A stretch of 64,000 nt of DNA from SOKP01 sp048887165 (GCA_048887165.1 JBHLJZ010000004.1:1-64000), one strand, 5' to 3'. Counted from the first letter of the stretch, positions 35,118-45,188 are shown. The notes: generated by a model not told the origin, from the letters alone. A program made the numbers and translations.

Positions 35118-35837
35118 TTAATTAGACTTAACTGAGTTAATAATTGCCCTAACACATGATTTAACAAATTTGGAAGAAAATTCAAAATCTAACCTTATAT
35201 GTTTCGCAACTTCCACTTGAATAGCACTAATTTGTTTTACATTGTAGAATTGTTGAGTAATATACCCCCCAGAGTAACCTAAATTAAATTTTGATATACT
35301 CAATCCGTCATCTAAAGAGAAAAATTTTGATAACTCTTGATGTAATTGAGAACAACCCCAATACCTGTCGCAATTTTCCTCATTGGAATTTTGAAATAAA
35401 TCCAATGTATTACCAAAAACATGTCCAAGAATTATATCTGGATAATTTTTTTTAGGTTTTGTAAAACCATGGAGATCAATTATTAAAGTTCTCCCGTATT
35501 TAGAAACAGATTCTTGAGCAAACCTTCTTAATTGGTCGTGATAAAGAAAATGAATATTTCGAGCCATATTGGAGGATTGATTAAATGCTTGATCTGATAT
35601 GGGAGGTCTATTCAAATCAATCTTCGATCTATGAATTTTATTTAAGATGTAATAAATAGAAATATTTTTAATTGATTTAATTATTTGCTTAGCGATAATA
35701 TAGGTATTTATATCAACGAGATTTTGACCAACTTGTTTATCAGGAATTACTTTTGGCCTCTTATAACCTCCATGAGGAGTTGATAAAACTATTGGCACTG
35801 AACCTTCGCCAATTTCAAAATATTTTCTAAGATTCAT
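35118..35837 (-). CDS. N-formylglutamate amidohydrolase-like protein
   Basis: A 239-residue protein with the family blocks LSTPHGGYKRP (metal-binding His near the N-terminus), SKIDLNRPP and LIIDLHGFTKP. These are the P-x-x-x-H-x-G, (R)-x-x-x-D-x-N-R and D-x-H metal and catalytic segments of the N-formylglutamate amidohydrolase (HutG/FGase) family. Members release formate or cleave related N-acyl amino acids, and archaeal ones are mostly untested. It is monocistronic; the acylase lies downstream on the same strand 135 bases away. No other histidine-degradation gene is visible, so a role in that pathway is not supported. Confidence 0.72.
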   Translation of the reverse strand: MNLRKYFEIGEGSVPIVLSTPHGGYKRPKVIPDKQVGQNLVDINTYIIAKQIIKSIKNISIYYILNKIHRSKIDLNRPPISDQAFNQSSNMARNIHFLYHDQLRRFAQESVSKYGRTLIIDLHGFTKPKKNYPDIILGHVFGNTLDLFQNSNEENCDRYWGCSQLHQELSKFFSLDDGLSISKFNLGYSGGYITQQFYNVKQISAIQVEVAKHIRLDFEFSSKFVKSCVRAIINSVKSN

Positions 35838-36080
35838 TCAAGATGAAAAATTATTCAGAAATTATAAATATTAATAAGGAAATATTGAATGATTATTTAT
35901 GTCTTTTTTACATTATGAATTTTTGTCGATGATTCAATTTATTAACTTATTAAGACAGTGATAAATTATTATTATCAAATTATAACATATTTTCAAAACC
36001 TTTTTTAAAAAAGATTATTTTTCCTAATTACAAATATGTAAATTTTAAGTTACCAATTAATTGAGGTATGGGATAAAAAT

Positions 36081-36368
36081 ATGACAATTGATGATTTGAT
36101 AAGTTTCTTAAAGAAAAAAGGATTTAGAGACACCCTAGAAGTACTCACTCAGTTTAAGAACTATAAAACGGATAAACATACTTTTTACAACGAGTTAAAT
36201 AAGTTCAGCTATTATAATTCATACTTTAGAGTAAAGGATGAGATGATCAACAGAGGACTAATCGAAATAGAATTAAATAACAAGAAGAAATACGTTAAAC
36301 TGACAGACAAAGGATTAGACGTTTATAATCGACTAGTTGAAATTAACAAATTAATAAATTCCAAATAA
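36081..36368 (+). CDS. Small winged-helix DNA-binding protein
   Basis: A 95-residue protein with a winged-helix look. Helices 1-2 span IDDLISFLKKKGFRDTLEVL, helix 3 spans FYNELNKFSYYNSYFRVKDEMINR, and the wing is GLIEIELNNKKKYVKLTDKG, the typical beta-hairpin with a T-x-K-G turn as in MarR/HxlR/PadR-type regulators. It is probably a dimeric transcription factor. Its target is unknown; the glyoxalase-II-like gene begins 96 bases downstream on the same strand. Confidence 0.65.
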   Translation: MTIDDLISFLKKKGFRDTLEVLTQFKNYKTDKHTFYNELNKFSYYNSYFRVKDEMINRGLIEIELNNKKKYVKLTDKGLDVYNRLVEINKLINSK

Positions 36369-36464
36369 AATTATATTTGGTTTTAAATTTTCTTAAATCT
36401 TTTATTTCAATTTATTTGTTTTTATATTATTTTTTAATGGTTATTTTCTGAGTGATTTATTATA

Positions 36465-37097
36465 ATGATAATTAGAAAGCTCATAGTTGGACCATTAGGT
36501 ACAAATTGTTATATCTTTGGGTCAGAAGATACAAATGAAGTAGTTATAATCGATCCAGGAGGAAATGCGGAAAATATAATCCAAAATGTAAAAGAGCTTA
36601 ATGGAAAACCGATCGCTGTATTACTTACACATGGACATTTTGATCATACTTTTAAAGTAGGAAAAATTTTAAGATTTTTTCAAATTCCTCTAATGTATTG
36701 TGAAAAGGAATACACCTCGAGAGTTTATACTCAGCGAAAAGCGGATAAATGGTTAGCTGAAGGAGATACTTTAAAAATTGGAGATATTCACTTAAAAATT
36801 TTAGAAACTCCTGGTCACTCACCAGGATCTTTATGTTATTATTCTAATGACGTGAAGGAATATAAAAAACGTAAGATCGATGGCATTATATTTACAGGGG
36901 ATTTAATATTCAAAAGAAGCATAGGGCGCTCTGACATTCATGGTGGCAATCAAAATTTACTGTTTCAAAGTATCAAGAATAAAATAATGTACAATAGCAT
37001 TATTACTGATAATTTTTTAATATTTCCAGGACATATGAGCTCTACCTCAGTTGGAGAAGAACGAGCTTTGAATTTATTTAAAAAATATTTTCTTTAA
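36465..37097 (+). CDS. Metallo-beta-lactamase-fold hydrolase, glyoxalase II-like
   Basis: A 210-residue, complete MBL-fold protein. Metal ligands are visible in LTHGHFDHT (about 56-64), TPGHSPGSLCYY, FTGDLIF and FPGHMSST, the full set for a binuclear site. The start MIIRKLIVGPLGTNCYIFG is typical for hydroxyacylglutathione-hydrolase-like proteins of archaea and bacteria. Likely substrates are thioesters of small thiols; glutathione itself is not expected in this kind of organism. It differs clearly from the truncated MBL gene at 3.6 kb. Confidence 0.83.
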   Translation: MIIRKLIVGPLGTNCYIFGSEDTNEVVIIDPGGNAENIIQNVKELNGKPIAVLLTHGHFDHTFKVGKILRFFQIPLMYCEKEYTSRVYTQRKADKWLAEGDTLKIGDIHLKILETPGHSPGSLCYYSNDVKEYKKRKIDGIIFTGDLIFKRSIGRSDIHGGNQNLLFQSIKNKIMYNSIITDNFLIFPGHMSSTSVGEERALNLFKKYFL

Positions 37098-37261
37098 ATT
37101 AAGAATTTACTGATCTTATTCGAAATTATTTTAGATTAAGTCTTACTAAAAAACTATAAAATAATTTTTTAATTTAAAAATAGATGATAATTTTTTAAAG
37201 ACTGAATATATTATAATATTAAAAATTCTTTATTTTACGAATTAATGGTGAATATTAAAAC

Positions 37262-37546
37262 TTGATAGATGTCAATCAAGTAAAAGAAATTATTAGGAAA
37301 TTCGAAGAACGTGAAGGAATTCGAGGAGTTATAATATGTGATTCTACAGGACTTCCTATAAAATCGAATTTGGCAACTGAACAAACAGAGGAAGTTTCTG
37401 CTTATATTACCGCTTTAATTGGAAAGTCGCGACAAGTTGTTGATGCTCTTAAAGAAGGATCATTAAAGTTTATAAGACTTGAAACTAGTAAGGGCGAAGT
37501 AATGGTAGCAATTGAGGAACAACTGATTTTAATAATATTAAAATAA
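37262..37546 (+). CDS. Roadblock/LC7-domain protein 1
   Basis: A 94-residue single-domain protein of the Roadblock/LC7 (MglB-like) fold: N-terminal helix (VNQVKEIIRKFEE), strand GIRGVIICDSTGLPIKSNL, long helix with VSAYITALIGKSRQVVDAL, then two strands (FIRLETSKGEVMVAIEE) and a hydrophobic end. These proteins dimerise and regulate small Ras/Rag-like GTPases, and Asgard genomes carry many. The start is TTG, with GGTGA 11 bases upstream and no in-frame ATG. A second Roadblock gene follows 157 bases downstream. No small GTPase is encoded in the window. Confidence 0.83.
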   Translation: MIDVNQVKEIIRKFEEREGIRGVIICDSTGLPIKSNLATEQTEEVSAYITALIGKSRQVVDALKEGSLKFIRLETSKGEVMVAIEEQLILIILK

Positions 37547-37703
37547 ATTTATTATAGCGTTATTTTTTCAATTATCCTTTTTTATATATTTGATAAATTT
37601 AAATTTCTTTAAATTATATATATATTTAAGAAGATTTCTTTAACTAATTTAAGAATATTTTATCAAGTTTTAAATTCATTATAATTAACCTAAATGATTG
37701 AAA

Positions 37704-38057
37704 ATGGCTTCTAAAGAGGTAATCGAACAGAAATTAGCTGAATTAATGGATATTGTGCCAGAATGCGAAGGGTTAATTGCTGCTGACCCTAATGGGAAAA
37801 TAATTGTAGGTCAGACAATTACAGAAATGGATCATCAATCTATAGCAAAAAATTGTTTAACAATAATTAATGATTCAAATTCTTTAGGGAAAAACATAGG
37901 AAAAGGGACACTTAAAGTTACTACCATAGAATTGCAAAATGGATTTGCAGTATTGGTCGGATCAAATAAAACAGTATTAATAGCATTAGCAGGTCTTGAC
38001 GGAAAAGCGTCACTCAGTCTTTTAAAAAGACACCTTATTTCTATATCAAACTTATAA
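37704..38057 (+). CDS. Roadblock/LC7-domain protein 2
   Basis: A protein of about 117 residues with the same fold order as its neighbour: helix (VIEQKLAELMDIVPE), strand CEGLIAADPNGKIIVGQT, helix (DHQSIAKNCLTIINDSNSLG), strands LKVTTIELQNGFAVLVGSN and TVLIALAGL, and a final helix. I take ATG 37704 (MASKEV) instead of a TTG two codons upstream. It is divergent enough from the first Roadblock protein to form a heterodimer with it, as paired Roadblock proteins do in GTPase-regulating complexes, but that is inference. Confidence 0.8.
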   Translation: MASKEVIEQKLAELMDIVPECEGLIAADPNGKIIVGQTITEMDHQSIAKNCLTIINDSNSLGKNIGKGTLKVTTIELQNGFAVLVGSNKTVLIALAGLDGKASLSLLKRHLISISNL

Positions 38058-38104
38058 TTTATCTATTCTTTTTTTCAATAAAAATAAGATAAAATTAGAT
38101 AATA

Positions 38105-41100
38105 TTATTTTTCTTTGTCATCCTTTAAACCTTCTTCCTCTAATAATGAATCTAAATCAGTAACTTTTTCTTTTATAGTTTCTTTGGGTTTTTCTTTCTT
38201 TTTTTTAATTGTAATCTCTTCTTCGGGTTCTGTTACCTTTTCTAACTCAGAAACTTTTACATACTTACCTCTTCGTGGTCTTCTTTTACTAACCTCTTCA
38301 ACTGGAGTTTCTATACGCTTGATTGTTCTTTTAGTAAAGAGATACATTAAACCCCATACTATTATAAAAACTCCAAGGATTATTACCATAAAGAATGATG
38401 TAAGATAACTAGATAGAGGAATATCGAAAGTCTGAAATACATTAGATGCTTCAAAATTAATAATTTCATCAGTCAGAATATTTTGGGCATCGATAGATAT
38501 ATTTATTTCTAATTCATTGATAATTGGGATATCAACTTCTAATATGAGATATGTTGACTCATTAGGAGAAAAGTGGTTTAGAATTATGTAATTTCTTTCT
38601 ACAATTGAATATTCTAAATTAGGTGTTATAATGACATTAATATCAATAACTCTAAGAATAGAATTTCCAATATTTGTTAGACTTAATTTAAATGTTGATA
38701 GTTTATTTCGATAGATAAATGGTACATTTTTATTTAACGAGATAGAAATGTTATTTGATACTCTAAATAGATCAACAGTAATATTTTGTGATTTGCCTAG
38801 AATGTATATGTCACCACTCCAAATAAAGCTAAAAAGTAACTGATCTTCATTATCTAGCGTCAAAGAGTCAATCTCGAAGTTAACTAACCCATTTATATCA
38901 GAAAATTGTGATGAAATGTTAATCCATGAAGTATTATTGTAATATCGACAAGTAACATTTTCATTTGGAAGGATCTGACCAAACTCAGTTGATAAAAATC
39001 CCGAAATGTTAAAGATGGATCCCTTTAACGGAGTTTCTGGATTAATAGATATATTTATAAATTTACTATTTGTTTTAAGTGCAAAAGAATCGATAAATTG
39101 ATTATAACTGCTTACATAATTCTTATCATATATATTTACTAAAAATGTCGTCTGATTTGGGAGATAAACACACTCATTTCTTTGAAAAGGTTTTAATATT
39201 GAAGCTCCTGTTATTTCTTTATCATATTTCAATGCTATAATATATCCTTCAAATTCACTTTCCGTACTATTTACTAATAAAGCATAATTATCACTTTCAA
39301 AGATTCCAATTTCATGATATTCTCCACTTGATTCAAAATAAATAGTCACTATCGTCTTAGCTCCTCCTTTTCTAACTGGTGCATTTTGACCTGGCCAGAA
39401 ATCATCAGGCTGAAGAGTGGGCATTGTTAATTGTACACTGAATTCTTGAATATCTCTACCTAAAGGGTCTCCCTTTAATTTTAGTGTTTTAGTACTAGAG
39501 GTTTGTTGATCAATAATCCATTCTTCATTCGATAAGGATACAAGTTTGATATCTACATATATGTCCAAGTCAATAAGTTCATGCATATTTTGAATAGAAA
39601 CATTGATTATGATATTTTCATTAGGATTTAAGATGGTTTCGTTTTGTAAAAATGACTTAAGCACAATTGGGATGTCATCCATACTCATTTCATAAACATA
39701 TTCCTCGTTTACATTTGATTCATTTACAGGGAAAAAATTTGGAATGTAAGTTCCAGTAGTCTCATTCACAGTTGCTATTAAAATCGAATAATTATCATAA
39801 ACACGATCAACAAGTCCGTCTAAAACATTTTGATCTTGTAGTTCTTGATAAAAGAAATCATCCAGACTGACATTATAAGAATTGATATATAACTTTAACT
39901 TTTTACATCCTAAAGCAGATCCGTTACTCCAAAAGTAACCTAAATAATAATTTCCGATAACTGGTAAGGTATCGTCAATATTAAGAATGATATCATTATT
40001 GAAATCATAAAAGAGTGATCCTTCTTTGAGATAACCACTATTATCATTAAATTGTTTCCAAATAGTCTTATTTTTAGGATAAAATAAATATACTGTCGCA
40101 GAGCCAGTCGCAGGTGCTAAATTATTATGGTCCCTAATTTCAAGCCCTGTTGTCATATTATCTCCATTCATAAATCCATTTGTTTCCCAAAAGTTGCTAT
40201 TATATTTTAAATAACTATGCATCTCATATACAAGATTAGTGCTGTTTAGTTGAAGAGAATATAATCCAGAAATATTATTGGTAATATTATACGTAACAAT
40301 TGATACTTCAAAGCTATGATTATCAGCTAAATTAAATTCTCCGCCAGTCTCATTAACTATAAGATCGTAGATCTCATCATTATTTGGGTTTGTTAGGTTG
40401 TGTGCATAATAATCATCTGGATAGACGAACCAAAATTCAAGATAATCCCAGTTATCAAAATTTTTATATCCTAAATCTAAAGTATAGTTTAACGTCCATT
40501 CTGGAGTTCCGTCATAACTTACATTATAAGTGCTTAAAGCATCTTCTATCCAGTATGCTTTAACTGAATAACTAACATTAAATTCAAATCCTTTTATAAT
40601 ACTATTATTCCAAGAAAGGTCGACTTTAAAATTATTGAATCCGTCACTTATTATAGGGACTGTGAGATTGTTATTCCAGCGACCCAAACCCCACGTAAGA
40701 TATGAACTTTCATTATATGGATAAGAACTAATAGTTTGATTTTCTATGGGAAGATCTTGGATATTCAAGTTGTCATCTTCAGACATAATAAAATCGGAAG
40801 GCATATAACCTCTTGTAACGTTGATTTTAAACGAACTAGCATCTAACTGTTCTGAAAAATAAATAGTTGTTTCAACATTCTTTCGAGCATTACTCCAAGA
40901 TTGACCATTATCTGTGGTTTTCTTTAATTGATGATCTGTAATTTGATCAGGATCCCCAAAAGTAACCCTAGGCAAAGAAACTAAGCTGTAGATCTTTTCA
41001 GCACTGTCAGATTTAATTACTATAAAGTAATTATAGAGTTTCAAATCTACTGTGTTTGCAGTATTGAACTCAAAATAGGATAATTCGTCTCCTAAATAAC

Positions 41101-42247
41101 CAGTAGTAAAGGAATCTATCATTCTACTATTATTTGGCCCCAATCCTACGTTTCTAAGATTAGAATCTGTTCTTACTACTGTTCTGTTGGCTTCATATAA
41201 TGAGATATTCAAATTGGCACTAGCAGCAGCAGTTTTGTTCAATGTCCTGATCCAGGCATAAAAACCATTTACAGTTGATGCTTCTCCTTTCAAATCAAAC
41301 TCTAATGCAACATACTCATTATTTGTAATTGGTAAATCAAATCCATAAGTAGAAAATTCGCTATAAGAATCTAAAGTGACATTGTACACCTGAGTATCAA
41401 ATCGTTCAATAAAGAATTGAATCTGGTTGACATCAGAATTATTGATGAAATTTAAATTTTCATTAATTATTCTTTCATTAATTTGATGTGGTCCTAAACT
41501 ACTATTAACAAAGATAGGATCAGTTACATTTTTCCATATTAAATCTGATATATCTAGCATTTTTACAGTAATGTAGGCATCTCTACTTATTTCATAACCT
41601 AGCGTAAGTACAAAACCTAAGATAAAATCTCGATCAAATGCTAGATTTATTGAAGGAGTTCCACTTACAAACCAAGTACCAGCGAAACTAGCATCGATAG
41701 AAAAATTGATAATTCCATTTGAAGCATTAATTATTATATCGTTATCAGGATTCACATCAGTTAATTGTCCAATATTAGAGAGTGTCAGTGCATTACCTTC
41801 ATTTATTGTTAATGAGGAGCCACCAACATTGAAATCAAAATCTATGAAGCTACTTGCATATAACGCATCAGTATCTTCTAAAATATATTCTGTAGTATAA
41901 TTATTTTGAAATGTAAAATTAAAATCACCAAATGAAAGATAACCCACATCTGTATCTGACATGGAAGGTACATTGAAGAATTGCTGATTATTATAAGAAA
42001 CAGACTCATTTGTAACATATAATCTTACATCTTGGTTATCTCCAGAACCTGTAATATAATAATCACTCAAATAAGTGTCTGAAGAGACTTGTAATTCACT
42101 TTCTTTTTCTAAAAGAGTGTCTATTTCATCTTTTCCATCAATTTGCCAATAAAAGCTATTAAATATCTGTATATTCGTTAGAAGAATAGAAATAATAAAA
42201 ATGCTTAAGAGCATTATCCTTTTAACTTCTCTTTTTCGTCGTATCAA
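38105..42247 (-). CDS. Giant single-pass surface protein
   Basis: A 1380-residue protein with an N-terminal signal sequence (about 12-31) and a large Asn/Ser/Thr-rich extracellular part with many N-x-S/T sites. The ectodomain is built of beta-sandwich-like modules, among them one near 1190-1290 like CARDB/DUF11 domains (LSTFKLSLTNIGNSILRVID). One membrane helix (about 1300-1325) is followed by a basic and acidic cytoplasmic tail (about 55 residues, KKKKEKPKE...LDSLLEEEG). No enzyme motif is seen. It may be a surface-layer-associated or adhesion protein. A tail of this size could bind cytoplasmic partners. It is convergent with the Roadblock pair. Confidence 0.7.
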   Translation of the reverse strand: MIRRKREVKRIMLLSIFIISILLTNIQIFNSFYWQIDGKDEIDTLLEKESELQVSSDTYLSDYYITGSGDNQDVRLYVTNESVSYNNQQFFNVPSMSDTDVGYLSFGDFNFTFQNNYTTEYILEDTDALYASSFIDFDFNVGGSSLTINEGNALTLSNIGQLTDVNPDNDIIINASNGIINFSIDASFAGTWFVSGTPSINLAFDRDFILGFVLTLGYEISRDAYITVKMLDISDLIWKNVTDPIFVNSSLGPHQINERIINENLNFINNSDVNQIQFFIERFDTQVYNVTLDSYSEFSTYGFDLPITNNEYVALEFDLKGEASTVNGFYAWIRTLNKTAAASANLNISLYEANRTVVRTDSNLRNVGLGPNNSRMIDSFTTGYLGDELSYFEFNTANTVDLKLYNYFIVIKSDSAEKIYSLVSLPRVTFGDPDQITDHQLKKTTDNGQSWSNARKNVETTIYFSEQLDASSFKINVTRGYMPSDFIMSEDDNLNIQDLPIENQTISSYPYNESSYLTWGLGRWNNNLTVPIISDGFNNFKVDLSWNNSIIKGFEFNVSYSVKAYWIEDALSTYNVSYDGTPEWTLNYTLDLGYKNFDNWDYLEFWFVYPDDYYAHNLTNPNNDEIYDLIVNETGGEFNLADNHSFEVSIVTYNITNNISGLYSLQLNSTNLVYEMHSYLKYNSNFWETNGFMNGDNMTTGLEIRDHNNLAPATGSATVYLFYPKNKTIWKQFNDNSGYLKEGSLFYDFNNDIILNIDDTLPVIGNYYLGYFWSNGSALGCKKLKLYINSYNVSLDDFFYQELQDQNVLDGLVDRVYDNYSILIATVNETTGTYIPNFFPVNESNVNEEYVYEMSMDDIPIVLKSFLQNETILNPNENIIINVSIQNMHELIDLDIYVDIKLVSLSNEEWIIDQQTSSTKTLKLKGDPLGRDIQEFSVQLTMPTLQPDDFWPGQNAPVRKGGAKTIVTIYFESSGEYHEIGIFESDNYALLVNSTESEFEGYIIALKYDKEITGASILKPFQRNECVYLPNQTTFLVNIYDKNYVSSYNQFIDSFALKTNSKFINISINPETPLKGSIFNISGFLSTEFGQILPNENVTCRYYNNTSWINISSQFSDINGLVNFEIDSLTLDNEDQLLFSFIWSGDIYILGKSQNITVDLFRVSNNISISLNKNVPFIYRNKLSTFKLSLTNIGNSILRVIDINVIITPNLEYSIVERNYIILNHFSPNESTYLILEVDIPIINELEINISIDAQNILTDEIINFEASNVFQTFDIPLSSYLTSFFMVIILGVFIIVWGLMYLFTKRTIKRIETPVEEVSKRRPRRGKYVKVSELEKVTEPEEEITIKKKKEKPKETIKEKVTDLDSLLEEEGLKDDKEK

Positions 42248-42414
42248 ATAAAAACAACTGCTTAATTCAATTTTTTATTTATAAAATAATTTAAGAATAT
42301 TAAAATTTCCTAATTATTTTAAATTTATCAGTTAGATTATGAAATGACAAAATATTATTAATCTTCAATATATTCTAATTTAATAAATAAACCAAAGAAT
42401 GATGGATTTGTTAA

Positions 42415-43767
42415 ATGAGCGAGAATTTAATTATTCATGAGATTGAGGCAAATAAAGAAGAGTATATTAATTTATTTAGAAAATTAGTTCAAACAAATTC
42501 ATATAATCCCCCTGGTAATGAAAAAAGTATTGCTTTAATAATCGAACAATACTTAAAAGAAGCAGGTATTAAGGTTGAAATTTTTTCCTTTGATAATAAT
42601 CGAGCTAACTTAATTGCTTATTTAAATGAAAATACTGAAGGAAGAAATTTATTATATAATGGTCATATGGATGTAGTTCCTCCAGGATCTGAGCAAGATT
42701 GGAAAAATGATCCTTTAGACGCCTATACCAAAAGAAATAAATATATTTATGGAAGAGGAGCAGCAGATATGAAAGGAGGTCTAGCTGCTATGGTCATTGC
42801 TTTGAAGATATTAAAAAAATTAGAGATCCGAGTATCTGGAAACCTAATTCTAAACACAGTTGCGGATGAGGAGACAGGAGGAGAATATGGTACTAAATGG
42901 TCTTTAGATAATTGGCTTAAATCTGTTAAAATTGATTTTACTGTGATAGGAGAACCTTCTGGACTTAATCCACTCCCAAAAGCTATACTTTTAGGAGAAA
43001 AGGGGCGTCTGATTGTAAAAGTAAAAACAAATGGTATATCCTGCCACTCATCAATGCCAGCAATGGGAAAAAACGCCATCAATATGATGAGTGAGATTAT
43101 TGAAAATCTGGATAAATTAAATGAGTATATACCTCCTATAAACCCACCAATTGATAAAAATCAATTAAAAAAATTGATAGGATCATCTTTTCCGACTAAT
43201 GATATTCTAGAAAAAATATTTTCAGAACAACCAGTTTTGCAGAGCCTACTAGATTCACTAGTACGTTTTACTAAAGCTGTAACTGTAATTAAGGGAGGGA
43301 TTAAAGAGAATGTTATTCCTGATACCTGTGAAGCTATTATTGACTTTAGGCTTTTACCGGATCAAGATGTTAATACAATTATGAAAGCATTACGAAAGAT
43401 TATTGAAGAAGATTTGGGATATATGGTAAAAGATCATAAAGCTGGCATATCAGGCAATGTATTTGTCAATTTGGAAATTGTGACTGCCTCAGAGGGTTCA
43501 TATTGGAAAGAATGGCAAAATTCTTCTGATTTAAGAGAGTTTCATCAATTAGTTGAGAACATCTATCGAAGAAAACCTTTTTATTTTCTTTTGCCTGCTT
43601 CTGCTGATGCCCATTATCTACGAAACGATAACTTTTGTACTCAAACAATCTTATTTGGGCCAGGAAGTGCTGGAACAGCACACGCAGTAAATGAATATAT
43701 AGAGATTCAAGACTTTATTAATGCAATAAAGGTTTACACCTTATTTGCTTACAGATTCTTAAGATAA
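42415..43767 (+). CDS. M20-family metallopeptidase/deacylase (ArgE/DapE-like)
   Basis: A 450-residue M20 enzyme. Metal ligands appear in NGHMDVVPPG (His, Asp), YGRGAADMKGG (bridging Asp), NTVADEETGGEYG (catalytic Glu and ligand Glu) and IGEPSG (ligand Glu or Asp), with a C-terminal GPGSAGTAHAVNEYI (His). The inserted dimerisation domain lies at about 195-320. Substrates of the family are N-acetylornithine, succinyl-diaminopimelate, peptides and acylated amino acids. No arginine or lysine pathway genes are adjacent to choose between them. The length is slightly above average. Cytosolic. Confidence 0.85.
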   Translation: MSENLIIHEIEANKEEYINLFRKLVQTNSYNPPGNEKSIALIIEQYLKEAGIKVEIFSFDNNRANLIAYLNENTEGRNLLYNGHMDVVPPGSEQDWKNDPLDAYTKRNKYIYGRGAADMKGGLAAMVIALKILKKLEIRVSGNLILNTVADEETGGEYGTKWSLDNWLKSVKIDFTVIGEPSGLNPLPKAILLGEKGRLIVKVKTNGISCHSSMPAMGKNAINMMSEIIENLDKLNEYIPPINPPIDKNQLKKLIGSSFPTNDILEKIFSEQPVLQSLLDSLVRFTKAVTVIKGGIKENVIPDTCEAIIDFRLLPDQDVNTIMKALRKIIEEDLGYMVKDHKAGISGNVFVNLEIVTASEGSYWKEWQNSSDLREFHQLVENIYRRKPFYFLLPASADAHYLRNDNFCTQTILFGPGSAGTAHAVNEYIEIQDFINAIKVYTLFAYRFLR

Positions 43768-43866
43768 AACTTTAATTTCCTTTTTATGTCTATATAAAAT
43801 ATAAATTTTTTTAAGAGTTAGATTTCTTAATAATTTTAAATTTATTGAATTTTTCATGTAAATATT

Positions 43867-45039
43867 TTGCAAGATATTAAAATTGAAGATACGGTTATAC
43901 TTTTAGATACCTCTCGTTCAATGTTAAGAAAAGATTTCAAACCGAATCGGATAAATGTTGCATTGGGTGCAGTAAAAAATTTCATTCATTCAAAATTTGT
44001 AATAGATCCAAAAGATAGAATTGCAATAGTGACTTTTGGAGATACAACGAGAAGAATTTGTCCCTTTAGTTTTGAAGAAGAAAAATTGGTTGACTCGTTT
44101 AAGAAAATTCAGATCTCTGGTAAAGGTTTATTACATGAAGGAATCGCATTTTCTATCCAAATACTAGTAGGAGAAATGCGAAAAATCGGTGGAAAAACGC
44201 AAAGGATATTTATTGTCTCGGACAATAAGTTAATTTATGACGAAAAAATAATGAAAATGGTCAATATCGCTAAGGGTTTAGGAATATATATCGATTCTTG
44301 CCAGCTAGGAAAATCGCAAGATTATAGTCAAACCATATTAAAACAGATTACTCAATCAACAAATGGAGAATATGGATTTTTCAACAATACAAAAGCGATA
44401 TTAAATGCAGGAAAAGCATTTGCTTCAAAGAAGGCAGCAAAAGAAACTACAGATTATTTCGCTCCAGATAAAAAGATTGAGCTGGCTCCTTTAATAAGTG
44501 AAATTGCATTACCATTGAGAAGACCTAATGTACTTGATATTAGACTTATGATGACTGAAGGAAATAAGGGGCAAGAAAAGTGTTCGATTTGTCATTCAAC
44601 TAAAGCACCAATAACAGAAGCAGATTTCTATTCTGAAGGGAGATATTGCCCCTCTTGTGATCGCCCAATGCATTTATCATGTGCTACAATGTGGGCGAAA
44701 AAAACTGAATATAAAGAAAATGTTTTTAGGTGTCCATTTTGTTATTTTCTTCTTGAATTACCGAGATCAGCTTCAATTATAATAGAACAAAAAACGGAAG
44801 ATGAACCAAAAATAAAAATTATTGATGAGACTGGTATAAATACAACTAAAATGGTGGTAATTCCCGAGGCCCAAATTAATAGCATTGATGCTTCATGCAC
44901 TTATTGCCACAGTATTTTTTTAGGAGATTACAAGGTTTATCAATGTGAAAAATGTGGCGCATATTACCATGAACCTTGTTTGAACAAGATGAATGAAGAA
45001 ATCAAAGCATGCAGAAATTGCGGAGCATCGATCACCTAA
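43867..45039 (+). CDS. vWA-domain protein with two RING-like zinc modules (Ssl1/p44-like)
   Basis: A 390-residue protein. Residues about 5-190 form a von Willebrand A domain with D14-T-S-R-S18 as the MIDAS D-x-S-x-S. The MIDAS Thr position reads SGKGLLHEG and lacks the usual Thr. Residues 239-300 are a RING-like module (CSICHS, RYCPSCDRPMHLSC, FRCPFC), and 344-387 a second one (CTYCHS, YQCEKCGAYYHEPC, CRNC). The order vWA, zinc, RING is that of the TFIIH core subunit Ssl1/p44; alternatively it could be a ubiquitin-type E3 or a protein-assembly factor. The start is TTG since DTSRS lies only 14 residues in. Single gene. Confidence 0.72.
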   Translation: MQDIKIEDTVILLDTSRSMLRKDFKPNRINVALGAVKNFIHSKFVIDPKDRIAIVTFGDTTRRICPFSFEEEKLVDSFKKIQISGKGLLHEGIAFSIQILVGEMRKIGGKTQRIFIVSDNKLIYDEKIMKMVNIAKGLGIYIDSCQLGKSQDYSQTILKQITQSTNGEYGFFNNTKAILNAGKAFASKKAAKETTDYFAPDKKIELAPLISEIALPLRRPNVLDIRLMMTEGNKGQEKCSICHSTKAPITEADFYSEGRYCPSCDRPMHLSCATMWAKKTEYKENVFRCPFCYFLLELPRSASIIIEQKTEDEPKIKIIDETGINTTKMVVIPEAQINSIDASCTYCHSIFLGDYKVYQCEKCGAYYHEPCLNKMNEEIKACRNCGASIT

Positions 45040-45172
45040 CGATAAAACTTATTTTTTAACAGAGTATTTTAAGTTATAACGCATTCCTAGATCAATTTTA
45101 CATAAATATTGTCAATTTTTTAACATTAATCTAATAAAATTGAAATAATAAAGTAAATTACTTAACAAATAC

Positions 45173-45180
45173 GAGGAGGT
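45173..45180 (+). promoter_or_regulatory. Strong Shine-Dalgarno that decides the metG start
   Basis: GAGGAGGT is the strongest ribosome binding site seen in the window. It lies 8 bases before a CTG (45189) and 5 before an ATT (45186). A TAA at 45180-45182 closes the frame upstream. No ATG, GTG or TTG lies between this site and the essential HLGN motif, so translation must begin at a rare start codon here. Confidence 0.7.
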
Positions 45181-45188
45181 AACTTATT

